A stretch of DNA of 64,000 nucleotides from Heliocidaris erythrogramma (taxonomy: Eukaryota > Echinodermata > Echinoidea > Camarodonta > Echinometridae): the NCBI GenBank assembly GCA_025617745.1, contig CM046856.1:45065049-45129048 (forward strand). Reading direction: 5' to 3'. The notes under the pieces are model-generated. The model saw only the letters and a list, made by a program, of their open reading frames with translations. It made no database searches and was not told the origin of the DNA. Position 1 is the first letter of the stretch; every line of letters begins with the position of its first letter. The translations under genes were made by a program, and so were the position numbers. Below, piece after piece: positions 24,746 through 36,339 of this stretch.

Positions 24746-25385
24746 CGCTTTTCTTGCTTTGTCCCAGCAGTTTGAATTTAAATTCACATACTGGTATTGG
24801 ATTAGGCAAATCATACAATAAGTTTTCTCATAAATATGTTATCTGTCAACATAGCATATATGTAATTTATACGTAATAAAATTTCATTAAATCTTTTATT
24901 TTGTCATTACTGAAAAAAAAATTACCAAACAGAAATTGGCAATTTAACAAGTATGGATCAGGTCATATCATAAATTGTTAAATGTCATCAAAATAGTAAT
25001 TAGATTTGTGCCAAAGAGCACTGACATGATTTATTTTTAGCCTAAGCAAACTCTTAAAATCTAGTAGGCAGATTTTTGTCAACGACTAGAACCATTACCT
25101 GCTTATGAAATGATATTGGTTATACACTGTATATAACCCGGGCTCTAATATTCATTAGATTTTTCATTAAGTATTGTTATAGAGTCTGCTTTTGCAGACT
25201 ATCATGTTACTGGCCAATACTAATTACTATCATGTAGGACAGACCAAGTTCTCCCACTAATACCGTCCTTCTCCCCTAGAAAAAAAATGGGAAGGGATTG
25301 AGAGAAAAAATAGAATTTATGGGAATGATGAAAATTAGAATGACCTTTTAGTTAATGAACTTGCCTGGTTGAGGGTCAGTCAGCA
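24746..25385. other. intron-like sequence, nothing recognised
   Basis: AT-rich DNA with no supported feature. Confidence 0.35.
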
Positions 25386-25386
25386 T

Positions 25387-25466
25387 ATCGTCCGTTGAGA
25401 GCCAGAAGGGTGTTAAGTCATATTATTCAACACAGGATTACTGCCCTTTTGGCTCTCAAGGACGAT
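25387..25466. repeat. dispersed hairpin family, member 2
   Basis: The arms extend further than in other members: ATCGTCCGTTGAGAGCC on the left pairs with GGCTCTCAAGGACGAT on the right. The inner part AGAAGGGTGTTAA against TTACTGCCCTTTT has mismatches. Confidence 0.8.
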
Positions 25467-27240
25467 ATGAATATAGTTGTCATGAGGAAAGTTCATTGAC
25501 AGGAGAAATGACCAGGTACCTTGTCACAATGATGAAATTAATCATCGTTTAAAGGTCGTATGGATTAAATATGAACTCACCTTCCATGTCTATCAACAGT
25601 TATTACTTAAGTGTAGGATAGAGATATGTAAATTACATTTAAAATGAAATACATGTATTGGGAGTTATATTTGGTGCACTTTGTGCATATTCATGCTGTT
25701 TTGGTAAAGGGTAACATAATTACTGGTGAGGGAATTCCAATTTGAGTTAGATGAAATTGTGTGATATCTGCAATAATGTCCTTGTTCAGAATGAGTTTTT
25801 ATGTAGGATATTTTGATATCAACTTCATACTTCTACATTTAGTTTTGTGTGACTGCATATGAGAGGTGGTCAAGGTTCAGAATAATTATGAAATTGATTT
25901 CCTGAAAGTGATGATGAATTTTGAGTAAAACAGGAAAGGCAGTAGTGGGTTTACTTTTTAATTGAGTCTACAAAGAGGCATCACAGTTATTCTTCAAAAG
26001 AAAACATATTGAAGGTTCGCTTTTGTTATTCATTTTGTAGGGGTAAAATATGGTACATGAATCCGAATTCCATTTTTCTTGCCTTCTTCCTTTTGTTTTT
26101 GTTTTTGTTTTGTTTTGTTTCATGAGAAATGATTTGGTGTCTGACATTGAGACAGTATAATTATGTTAGCTGAACTTATTATATGATAGTGGCTAAGAAA
26201 ATATTGTATGGTCTCAATGGAGCTGCAAACAAATTCGAGAAAAAAAATTGAAAAGGGAGGAAAATTAATGAAAAATTGGAGCGACAGTCTGATGAGATGT
26301 GGGCTGAAGTACAATTCAATAAATATTGCAAGTCTGTATTGATAGAACGGCACCTGGTGTCCCACTTGTATCAAGGGCAGTATAGATTGGTAGGGTTTGT
26401 TCATACATGGCTCATCTTTTCGGTGTGCTCTCCTCAAGGTAGTGTACAAGCAGTAGAGTAAGTAACTGGTGAAGCTATGATGGACCTGAGTCCTGGACAT
26501 CTCCTCTTCCAGCAAAGGGAAATCTGTTGTGTTGAAAGCAGGAAAACAAACAGATCACTGAAAGTTCAAAGAAAATCTGATAAAGTTATAATAAAATAAG
26601 TAAGTTATCAATTCAGTTCAATTCAGTTTTAATTTTCAATTCATTAAAAAAAACCAATACAAATGAAAACAAACAGACAAATAAACAACTAAAGCAAGTT
26701 AAAAACATGCAAATATGTCATTAACATAGATTGGCAAACAAAATAATAATAACCATAGTATTGGTAAAAGTGTATGTATGCATTGATAGTATAAATTTTA
26801 AGAAAATGAATGGAAATTGGGCATGTCCTAGAAAAGCCAAGAGGAAGGCTTGTTTAATCGCACACACCCTAAACATCTTGATCATTTAAATAATTACAGT
26901 AAGAACGTACGTGGTAAGTACCAAGTCATGAAAAGAAAGTTAAAACTCAAAACTTAAAACCTAGAACTTTCAAGTGTCCATCAAACGCAAATGAGCATGC
27001 TTACAGTAAAAAAAAAGAAGAAAGAACTATGCTAAGTTGTATCCCTGTGATTCATTTTTGAGAAATTGCTATTCCTAATAATGGGAAAATGTCCATTAAT
27101 AAATACTTATTGGGAGGTTTGTGTATATTATTGGTACACAAAATGCTTGGTTGCACTTTCCCACTGCTGTACCCAACATCTATAGGAAGTACTGTCGCAA
27201 ACATTTACCATGGAGAACAGATTGATCTACATCTATTCTC
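25467..27240. other. intron-like sequence, nothing firm
   Basis: A G/T run (GTTTTTGTTTTTGTTTTG) at 26093-26119 and an AATTCAGTTC duplication near 26609-26630 are the only structures. The 131-codon minus-strand frame at 26120-26515 has no recognisable domain. Confidence 0.35.
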
Positions 27241-27242
27241 AT

Positions 27243-27648
27243 TAGCTATGTTCATACGGGACTTGTGATTTCGAAACTTTAAGTTAACGAAACAATGACT
27301 CACTAACAACGACGAGAGTTCACACGGGCATGAAACAATGAAGCTCGTTGTTCTGAGATTACAAGTTAAGGGATCGTCGTCTATCATGAGCAGAGAGGTC
27401 ATTGTTAAGAACGAGATTACTAAACTTAAAGTTTATTCTGTCCGCATGGTCCATAACTACGATGGAGGACCCCCTGCTCGTGGTTTCGGTGTTAACAACC
27501 AGCTCACTTGTGGTTCTAGAATTACAGGTAAACTTTAAAGTTTTTAAACTACGAGTCCGTTCATACGGTCTGAAACTACAAGATAACTTGCAGTTTTGAA
27601 ACTGCAAGCAAAACTTAAAGTTTAGCTCCCTTTGTGTGAACCAGATAT
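27243..27648. mobile_element. non-autonomous TIR element, copy B
   Basis: Second copy of the 8415-8883 family, same orientation: left end TAGCTATGTTCATACGGGAC, right end ...TTTAGCTCCCTTTGTGTGAA. The shared interior includes ACTACGAGTCCGTTCATAC near the right side. About 60 bases shorter than copy A. Overlapping 65-99-codon frames on both strands lie within it and are not conserved as frames in copy A. Confidence 0.7.
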
Positions 27649-27649
27649 A

Positions 27650-29530
27650 TATTTTCATAGAATATGATAGGATATGAAATAAAAATGACCTACCATCATA
27701 TATTTATTGACTCCAAATATGTCACATCCTAAGCACTGAAAAAGCAAACCCAGTTTGCGGTGGTGGATGATTTGGCCTTGGGCTGCCTCGTCCACCCATA
27801 AATATCAAAATTGGATTGATTAATGTTCTCAATTTCATTTGTCCTATTCAATAACAGTAGATTATTCCATGTGAAGTGGGACAATGTCAATATACAGTCC
27901 CTTGTGAAGGGAAATGAGCAAGTCAATGAAATAGTAAATAATAATGACTTCTTTTGTAATTACTAATGAATACTTAATGACGATTATATATTCTGGCATT
28001 GTATAACAGTTGAATTCTAGACATTTGTGATGGCATGTATATAATAGGAAATTGCACGTATTTGTAAAATTCATGAAAGAAACGGCTGAAATGAGTTAAA
28101 ATAAACAGGCAGAGACTGTAGACTGCAGTGTTATTGGGAGCTCTTTTTGGACTTGCTGTTATAAAAGTGACATTTCCTCTCAGAAGTGTTTGTTTCTTGT
28201 TATCTTTTTACCAGGGCTTACATTTATTTTTTTTTCAGATCTTCTTTTCAGCAACCAAGAGCTAAATTTCTCACTGCTTCTCTGTATTGTGCTTTATTGG
28301 TAGGTGCTGTTTATATCATTCAGAGAAGTTTTATGTATTACAAGATATGTGAATACTTGAAAGCTTTGATTAGATGATTAAATAGTGAACAGTGACTCTG
28401 CTTGTGTTTTTTCATTCTGTGTCTGTTAAACATAACAAAGGGCCTATAAATGAAGTTCTAAGTTTAAATAACCATAAGGTTTACAAAAATGTGGATTCAG
28501 ATTCATCTGGGACCAATAACTTATGCTAAATTCTTCCTTCCAGGCATTGTAAACTTCAAATTGCATTCATGTTCAGCAACATTCACAGAAGGTAATGTCT
28601 GTCTATACTCGGAGGCATACCTGTCCTGCTTTCTCAACTCTGCCGCTCATGATCATTATTTACCATAAAAGGTCACAAATTACAATCATTACAACATGAT
28701 CAGCTATGTATGGGGCTGCATGCAAAGGAGGAATATACAAGCCATACTTGGCTCCGTGTTTGATGTTTTGCTTCAAAATAAGTGTGACTCTGTAAAAATC
28801 ACAACTTTTGAGGGGAAATTAATTTAGCCTGATCCAGACAAGGTCATATTTCTAGAATAAACTTCATTATGGGTTCAAAATGAGCTAAATTTGATGTTGC
28901 ATTATGTAATTTCTGTCACTGGTTAGGGTAAATTGAAGCTCATGTACCTCATAATCTGATCTGGCAAAGCAGTGAGGTATCACTAAAATGACTTCTCCTA
29001 TTACTCCATGCCTAGATTATGCGGCACCTCAGAGGCTGTATGTATTTGTATCATAAACTTAAAGGGCAACTCGGTTCCAAGAATAAAAACAAAAAAATTA
29101 GAAAGATAGATAAAGAGATTTTGAGAATAATCACCCTAGATTGATATCTAATAAAGACAAAGTGGCAACCTTAATCATGACTTGGTGATGTAAGGTTTAT
29201 CATAATTTACCAATTGTATATAAGATATATTTTTATACCAAAAATTTCCATCTTTTCCCCTAGTAACTATATTCTTTTGTCAATGCTTGCCTGATATTCA
29301 TAGAAACTGATTTTCGTGTGCCTTTACCATAACTTTATTTATGTTAACTAGTAAACTGATTGCATGCGTGTAGTGATGTAGGGATCTGTCTTTTTCTTTC
29401 AGAAACATTACAGTTAGGGAATTATAATTTTGTGCACTTCGGGAGAAAACAAATTTTTGCAGCAGTGTAGGATTTAAAGGAACTATTTATCAACTGTAAT
29501 CAAAGGCATGAATCTGATTTTAAAAATATA
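27650..29530. other. intron-like sequence, nothing recognised
   Basis: AT-rich, no supported gene, RNA or repeat. Confidence 0.35.
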
Positions 29531-29534
29531 TATT

Positions 29535-29700
29535 TGTTATTTATTATGTTTTTGATTTTGTTTTGTTTTTGTTTGGGGGTTTATTTGTTTTTTGTTCTTT
29601 GTTGTTAATTGTTTGTTTTGTTATTTTTTTATTTTTTTATTTTTTTTATTTTTGTTGTTGTTGTTGTTGTGGGTTTTTTTTTTGGGGGGGGGGGGGGGCC
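29535..29700. repeat. T/G low-complexity tract ending in poly-G
   Basis: T-rich and GTT-rich sequence (TTGTTG repeats at 29653-29669) followed by T9 and about 14 G. Confidence 0.85.
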
Positions 29701-30039
29701 AAAAGGGGATATGGGCTATAATAATTGACTGAAGCAGTAAGGGGACAATAACTCTAATCCAGTTTCTATTTCCCTTAGCTAAAGTATTAGGCATCATGAA
29801 TGCTATATATATAAATGCCCTGTTCCCCATTTTGACATATTGATTTCCTGAAGTAGTGGGGTCAAATTATTTCCAGTAAGACTTTTTTATACTTCATCAG
29901 GCTTAGATGTGCAGCATCACCAAGACTATACCTACCCAGTTCACATTCTGAACTTAATGATTTTCCTTTTATTTTTTAATGATAATAACTCCCCGATGTT
30001 TGTCACATAGTGTTGATTAGACAGTCTATCAAATCATCT

Positions 30040-30106
30040 GTTTGGAGCTAGAAGGGCTTTAACTATGTAAAATATGATATGAGTTAATGCCCTTCTTGCT
30101 CCAAAC
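30040..30106. repeat. dispersed hairpin family, member 3
   Basis: 25-bp arms (30040-30064 and 30082-30106) differ at two positions only; 17-base loop. The outer end reads GTTTGGAGC, as in the right arm of the member at 40554. Confidence 0.9.
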
Positions 30107-30394
30107 AGACAAAATATGAATTATTGGAATCAGTCATCTTTAGCGTTTTACTTTTGAATATATAATTCATGTATATACCTTAAATTATCCTATAAAAGAG
30201 TTATGATGGTGAATCTATAGTGATTCTTGCGCATCTGAACTTGATTATTTTCCTTTGATTTTAATTTTTCATAATCACTCCTTCGTTTTAATTTACATGT
30301 ATGTCACATTACTGTTGATAACACATTCCCCCAAATATGGAACAGTGGAAAATCAATCCTTTTCTTATTTTGATTTTAAAATTATGATTTATGT

Positions 30395-30540
30395 CATGGG
30401 TGAATCCCAGATGGGTCATAGGGGTCTGGACCCCCCCCCCCCCTCTTTTTTTGCCAATTGTTTTTATTTTTTGCTTGTCAGAAATCTTTTTGGAATTGGA
30501 TCCCCTTTCTACAAAATTCTAGGCTGCCCCTGCGTGTAGA
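30395..30540. repeat. C-tract interspersed repeat
   Basis: Contains GGGGTCTGGA followed by about 14 C and T7, then a right end CTACAAAATTCTAGGCTGCCCCTG. Resembles other homopolymer-bearing repeats in the window (1108, 56183, 59195). Confidence 0.5.
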
Positions 30541-30999
30541 TCATAAATTATCCTATAAAACATTTATATCTCATTAGATTTTCCAAATCTGCTTTCATTT
30601 CTTATTTACAGTCGGAAACATTAATAGAAGAATGATGCCTTAATAAAAGGTTGGAAATCTTTTACTTACTTATATCTACCTCAAGAAATGTTCTAGCATT
30701 AATCAACAGTAATCTGTTTTCACTTTCATTTTGTGATATTTCACTGTAGTTAGATCCTGTATCATTAGATGACTGGAGTGAGCGAAAGTAGGGGAATTTG
30801 ATTGATTCCCCAGTGAACATATGAATGAATGTGTGAAAAAAAAGGAATTTGCATTATTTGTAATATGGCAGCTGAGCATTTGAGATTGAAAGAAACATGT
30901 GTATTCTCACACTTATGAAGTACTCATCCATCAAAAATTAATTTTCATATGTGAAAGGGGTGCTGGATATTGTCATCTCTGTCCATCCTGTGTCTTATC

Positions 31000-31170
31000 G
31001 GTCAGTGTCGGCCGTAGCGTACTTTATTTAACGGGGAATCAGTGATGCGTACTCCGATCTCACGCATCATCATGGTGTCACAGCTGCGATCACCAGTGAT
31101 AATGGTCTGCTCACTTCAGGTTGTCACGTTTCTAGCGTCAGGAGAACGTTGGGATTGTGCCAGCTGAACA
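31000..31170. other. CpG-richer island in AT-rich DNA
   Basis: This stretch has a locally high density of CpG (for example GTCGGCCGTAGCGTAC and CTCACGCATC). It contains a 40-codon ORF from ATG 31045 that reads through a possible but weak CAG|GTTGTC donor after 31119. It may be a regulatory element or a minor first exon; nothing decides this. Confidence 0.3.
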
Positions 31171-34100
31171 GAGAGTGGTACATTTCTAATTTTCATTTGT
31201 GGTTGATCGTTGACTGTATCACATTTCATTTATTTCAGCATACTTTACAATAGGACCCTGCATTTTACAAACAGGATTTCGCTTTAATCTATGCCTGGTA
31301 TATGATTGACATATGCATTTTTGATGGGATATGTCATAATTGTTGAGGTTTTTACTTTGCTCTGAGATCATATCTGTTCCATTAATGTTAGTACTTGCTT
31401 GATAATTCCTCAGGTTGTGGACAAAAGGAGTTAATTTCTCGTGTGTTGGATTTATTGGTTGGAATACATGGTGCGTGGGTTTTGAATGCAACTCCATTCA
31501 TTATACCAGGGGTGAATGCCCTTTGAGCATTGCTGTATTGAAGCATTGGGTGGATGTGTTACAAGATGCCACGTGTTTGGTAAGGTGATTATTTTCAATG
31601 ATTTACTGGCTTTAGTTTGTTTTTAAATACTCTAGATGAGATATTCTTATTGCATGTAGAAGCTATGTCTTGAGTATCGTTCATATCTGTTTATCTTGCG
31701 AAATAATGCGAAATAGTTAGAAATAAACTTCGGTCTGAATGAACATGAAATTATAGTAACTATTTATAAGATCAATAGTAGCATTTTAGTGTGGGATTCA
31801 TACAAATACACAGGTATATGAATCATCCTATTAAAATAATTCACATTTAGGATTTTAAAAAGGGTTGTTTTGTAGGTATAATAATGAGACATTTGGGTTT
31901 TGAATAAAAAGCCTTTCACTTCCTCCATGTTTTGAAGCATAGTTGGCATGATTGAAATAGCTGTGAATATCTCAAATAATTTTGGAAGATGCCACAAGAC
32001 AGATCCATGAAAGAGGAAGCATCCTCAATTGAGAACTGTATTTGACAACAAAGCCCTCCTTAGTCCTGTGACCCCTTGTTGTATAGGGATGCGTTATAGA
32101 CAGATCAGGTGCAGATAGTCTCAACAAACTAGACCTTTTAGAAGTACTGCCAGACTAAGACAAAAATGGCCATTGCCTTGTAGGTAAAGAGACATCAGGA
32201 AATGATAGACGACAGAGTTGGAAATATATTTTAAGATCATGTGCAGATGCCAGTGTCGAATTATTTTCGATGACTCATCAACTTTCCCAGGAAACAGGAC
32301 AGGGTCTGTGTTTCCAGACTAGTCAAAATAGACAGGAAAATTCATAAGTACATTTCCATCATTCCTACTCCCTTTGCCCCATTTTGTACCCATCTTCTGT
32401 TATCCGCTGCTATATTATGATGAATATTGCAGGATTATGAACTATCAAACATCGCCGACAGGCTTCATGACAAGTCAATTCTTAGACCATCATCCAAGAT
32501 TCAATCAGTAAGGGGAGCTTCTATACCATTCTTATCTATACCAGATATAGACGTAGTGCAGTGCGGTCACATTACTTGTGTTTAGGGCATTTGTTCACTC
32601 AGCTAGTCTTGTATTTTGCTCTTTTTCAACCAGATTGAGCATATTTTTACAGTTGGATTGTATTCTAGCTCATCTTTTGGACATTATATTTTGGACTATA
32701 TTTGTTGCACCTTGCAGGTATGCATTATTTTTTAAATTTTATTTTAGATGATTTCTTTGACTTTTTCTGATGTGTACCTGTATTCTATTCTGATGACAGC
32801 TTGTTCTTTTTTGTTTTTACTGGTTTATGTGATGGTTATATACTAATGGTATTACATTGCCTTTGTGTACAATAGCGAGTAGCTCTACCAATATCTCATG
32901 ATGTCAAATTGTGATGTTCAGCTCATTTTCTTCAAGGATACCATAATGGATTCACTTCAGTTTCATTAAACTGTTCACAATGCTTTAGTAAAGTTTTGTG
33001 TAAATATACTTTTAATATAGTTTGTATAATGCATTAATGCTCATGATAGCAAAAATGCTTATTCAAGCTCGTCGTGGAATATACACACATACTTCAATAG
33101 GGTTATTGAACTTTCTCATAATAACCTCTACCCTCACAGTATTTGGGGGGGGGGGGGGGTACCTTCCCTTTCCTGCCTCCCTGGAGTTGTTTATATATGT
33201 AGGACATGTGCTGATAATTTGATTAATGGACCTAGATATGATTTGAAACCTTCCAACCTGCCATTACTACAGATAGCTAGGAGCAATGTTGTTGTCCAGA
33301 CAACAGTCTTCCAGGCTCGTTCACACATTATTGAAATGCATGTGTGTTTACACATAACTCTATGCATGTTTCTTTATCTGATTGGTCAAAAGTGCTATAT
33401 TCATACCTCATCAAAGTGTGTTTGCCTATTACTGCTGATGTAAATTCATCATAAATTTCTTTTCAAAATCCCCTTCAACGGCCATTTTTCTTATCGATTA
33501 ATTTTTGGATTCAAGGACTTTTCCCACATCATAATGCTGTGTACGTACATCTCGGCATTTCTACTAGCTGTGCACAATAATTGTGTTTTTGTATCATGCC
33601 CAAAGTGTATTGAATAGGAGTGAATTATAGAAATATCCTTGAAAATAACTGCACAATGTAAATATTGATGTATCATTATTTTCTTTCATTGTTATTCAAC
33701 CATGTTTTCAATAGAAAGTGGGAAATGTATTGTTAGGAATTTAATGGATTGGATTACAAAATACCAAACCAAATTGAATGGGAATGGGCACAAGATTGCT
33801 TTATTGTAGTAGTGTACAAATGTCTCTGTTAACAATACAGAAATAAACACTTGGTTTGCTTTTCTTGTATCATTGTGCATCCAGCTTGAATTTGACTTTG
33901 AAATTAAGACCTGAAGATTAGAATTTCCTGTCAGCATCAAGAAGGGTTTGATGGCAAGGCCGGCTGAGAACTGCTTGATTTTCTTAAAATCCCTGCCAAT
34001 ATTTCTCTGGTTATATTATGATTTCTCCTGATATTTTAGTAGTTCTATTTAGAAGTGAGTTGCTTTGACTTTAAGTGAAGGATGTCCTTGTTGGAGATTG

Positions 34101-34990
34101 ATACTGTGTACTGAGCAGGGGAATTTCGGTGATTGTATCTTGTTTAATTTCCTGTGTCAAGATTTTGCACTCAAGGTTGTTAATTTCCACGTTGTAGCAG
34201 TTTGTTGTAAGGCATTTTTTTTATACCACTCATTTTGTGATATTGGAATAGTAGTGCCTGTAACACAAGTGGATCAAGAGAAGTCTGTTTCAGGAGGATT
34301 TGTCTTTGTCTTATCTATATTGCCGAATACAGCATCAGAATCTGCAGATTTTTAAAGACTTTGACATCTGCATCTGACTGCATTGTAGGAATTCATGGAA
34401 GCAATTGATTATCTTGGCTTCTTGCGCAGGAAAGACAAATCTTTCATTGTGATGTCTTCAAGAAAGTAGGACTTCGGAAGTGAAAGAGTTTGCAAAATAA
34501 AGTGGATTAACTTCCTGGTATCCCAGTTGTCTTATTCATCAGTTTTGTTTTTCATGTCATTAATTTTCAGAATCTTTGGATGCATTTTAGGGAAGTGTAA
34601 CCTTCCTAATTATAATTAAGTATTGCCCTAGACTTCTGACATTAACAATTCATGGGTTATACTTAGAATTTAAAAATGTTCTTGTATCTCATTTAGCTCT
34701 TTCTCTTCCAGTCGTTCTCTCTCTCATTTGTTTGAATGTTTACATCAGCATAAAAAATGTGACCTTAATTAGTGGAATATAGCCTATGTCTATGAGAAAG
34801 GACCTATTCACATCATCTGTGTTACTCATCATCTCTGAAGCCAATCTAATGCTTTGGTGTATTTTCATCTCTAAGATAAACCTGAGAACACCTTGATGAA
34901 CGAGTGAAAGGTGTCATCGAACAGTCCTTAAATCTTGTTTGACAAGTGTCTGCTAGACAATGAGTATGGGAGGAATGAGGCAGGAGTCAC
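31171..34990. other. intron-like sequence, no gene supported
   Basis: Includes a poly-G run at about 33146-33160 and several 60-96-codon frames (for example 34065-34355) without domains, splice context or compositional support. Confidence 0.3.
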
Positions 34991-35360
34991 CAACTTGGAA
35001 TCCATTACAACCAAGCAGTATTTAGCTCACCAAAGTCAGGCACCATATGACATGGGATTTGTTTTAGCAGAAAGACGCATAGATACAACCATGTAACCCC
35101 ACTCTGTGCACTTTACCAACCTTTGCAATCGTATTGAAAAGTCAAACAGTCAAAACGAACAAAAAAGGACCTTTCGGCGACCGTGAAAAGCTTGTAAAAT
35201 CATCTCGCTGTCGGACAATGCAAAATCCGCAAGGCAATTTGGCAGTGTTTTAGTGCGCTGCTTCTTCGTAGAGAATACTCTATTTGTGCAATAATCAATT
35301 TGGAAGTGTCTGGTGGTCAGAGAGTACTACTGTTCTTTTGTGGATTGGATGTAATATTTT
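34991..35360 (+). promoter_or_regulatory. probable promoter / 5' UTR of first exon B
   Basis: DNA upstream of the exon-B ATG becomes CpG-richer from about 35100 (CTTTCGGCGACCGTG, CTCGCTGTCGGAC). No canonical TATA box was identified at a plausible distance. A minimal upstream ORF, ATGTAA at 35349-35354, sits six bases before the main ATG and supplies its in-frame stop; such start-stop elements can stall or reduce initiation, which is inference here. Confidence 0.35.
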
Positions 35361-35546
35361 ATGTGTGACAAGCCAGCGATGAGGAATAATGAGCAAGGCT
35401 ATGATTTGGATACGGCGATACGGGAACTGGAACGCATTTCACATTGGAGGCCGCGAAAGGTGGTCCATTTCTCGCCGGATGTGGAGAAGTTCTTCATGCT
35501 GAAACCCAGATACTGGAGCCAGGAATTTGCTGACGACTTTTCCCTG
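35361..35546 (+). CDS. putative alternative first coding exon B (62 residues), unknown gene
   Basis: ATG 35361 follows an in-frame TAA at 35352-35354. It encodes 62 high-complexity residues to a candidate donor CTG|GTAAAC (GT at 35547-35548) in phase 0; unspliced, the frame ends three codons later at TAA 35556-35558. The peptide has a charged N-terminal helix-like part (YDLDTAIRELERI, 14-26), a basic RPRK at 30-33, and the string KVVHF at 33-37, which fits the [RK]x(0,1)[VI]x[FW] pattern of protein phosphatase 1 docking motifs, then SPDVEKFFMLKPRYW. No membrane or secretion signal is seen. It shares phase with exon A at 225-419, supporting alternative first exons of one + strand gene whose common exons lie beyond this window. 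It may instead be the end of a 65-residue protein. Gene not recognised; the PP1 link rests on a short motif only. Confidence 0.55.
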
Positions 35547-35558
35547 GTAAACATTTAA

Positions 35559-36050
35559 ATCTTTTATTTTATTTCTTATTCAAGTGAATGTGATGATCAG
35601 AAATAATGTGTGTGTTGTTGAATGAGTTGAGAGATAATCTATTTATTGCTTGATATCTGCCTCCTTGTATTTCCATTAGAAAGTCAATTTTATACATAAA
35701 TGAGTATCCATGAATGCTTGAATGCTTGGGAAATTGAAAATCATATATTATGTACTAGATCTCCTGTACAGCCATGTAAAAGAATTTTGTTACTTTGCAT
35801 TTTCATGTAAAATGCACTGGATGTACAATTCGGTTAATTTTAGTATTTTTATTCTTGTCAGTCCATATATTATCATTTTTGGGGGGTTATTGACATACCA
35901 AAGTTTACATGTCCATACGTCATACTCATTTATACATATAAGTTAACAGTATACATGCAGATCCATATATACCCATTTTTTAAACAGAAATAACAAAATG
36001 CATAAAAAAGAGTATCATAAAAATGTGAAAGGTTAAACTATGACCTGTCC
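35559..36050. other. intron-like sequence downstream of exon B
   Basis: AT-rich, no feature beyond a G6 run at 35881-35886. Confidence 0.4.
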
Positions 36051-36056
36051 TGGGCC

Positions 36057-36178
36057 CTGTTTCATAAACTTGTTATCAACAAAGCTGTCACATTTCTATG
36101 ACAAATCTGCTCTCAGCCAATCAAATGCAAGTGTTTCAGTAGCTTGCATCAATTATCATAACTTGTTTTATGAAACTG
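36057..36178. mobile_element. diverged relative of the CWG-duplication MITE
   Basis: Inverted ends GTTTCATAAACTTGTTATCA and, in reverse complement, GTTTCATAAAACAAGTTATG bracket a core (ACAAATCTGCTCTCAGCCAA, then ATGCAAG...TTTCAGTAGCTT) that matches the core of the copy at 52331-52465. Its terminal repeats are different and no target duplication is clear. Confidence 0.65.
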
Positions 36179-36339
36179 TCTTGTTCTGTTTGTATTTTGT
36201 GCTTTGAGCTTTACTGTTTTTCCTATTTTTCCTTGTTCACCTCGCTCACCTCGGTACCCTTTCTCCTTTCTTGTTACACTTTCTATTATTCATCTCCTGT
36301 ACACTTTCTCTCATATTTCCCACAAGCATCCTCCTTCCC

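Noticed and set aside
31045-31167. 40-codon ORF in a CpG-rich patch as another first exon
   Set aside because: The CAG|GTTGTC donor is poor and start context is average; recorded as a regulatory patch instead.
34065-34355. 96-codon Cys-containing frame upstream of exon B
   Set aside because: No domain or splice evidence; composition like surrounding noncoding DNA.
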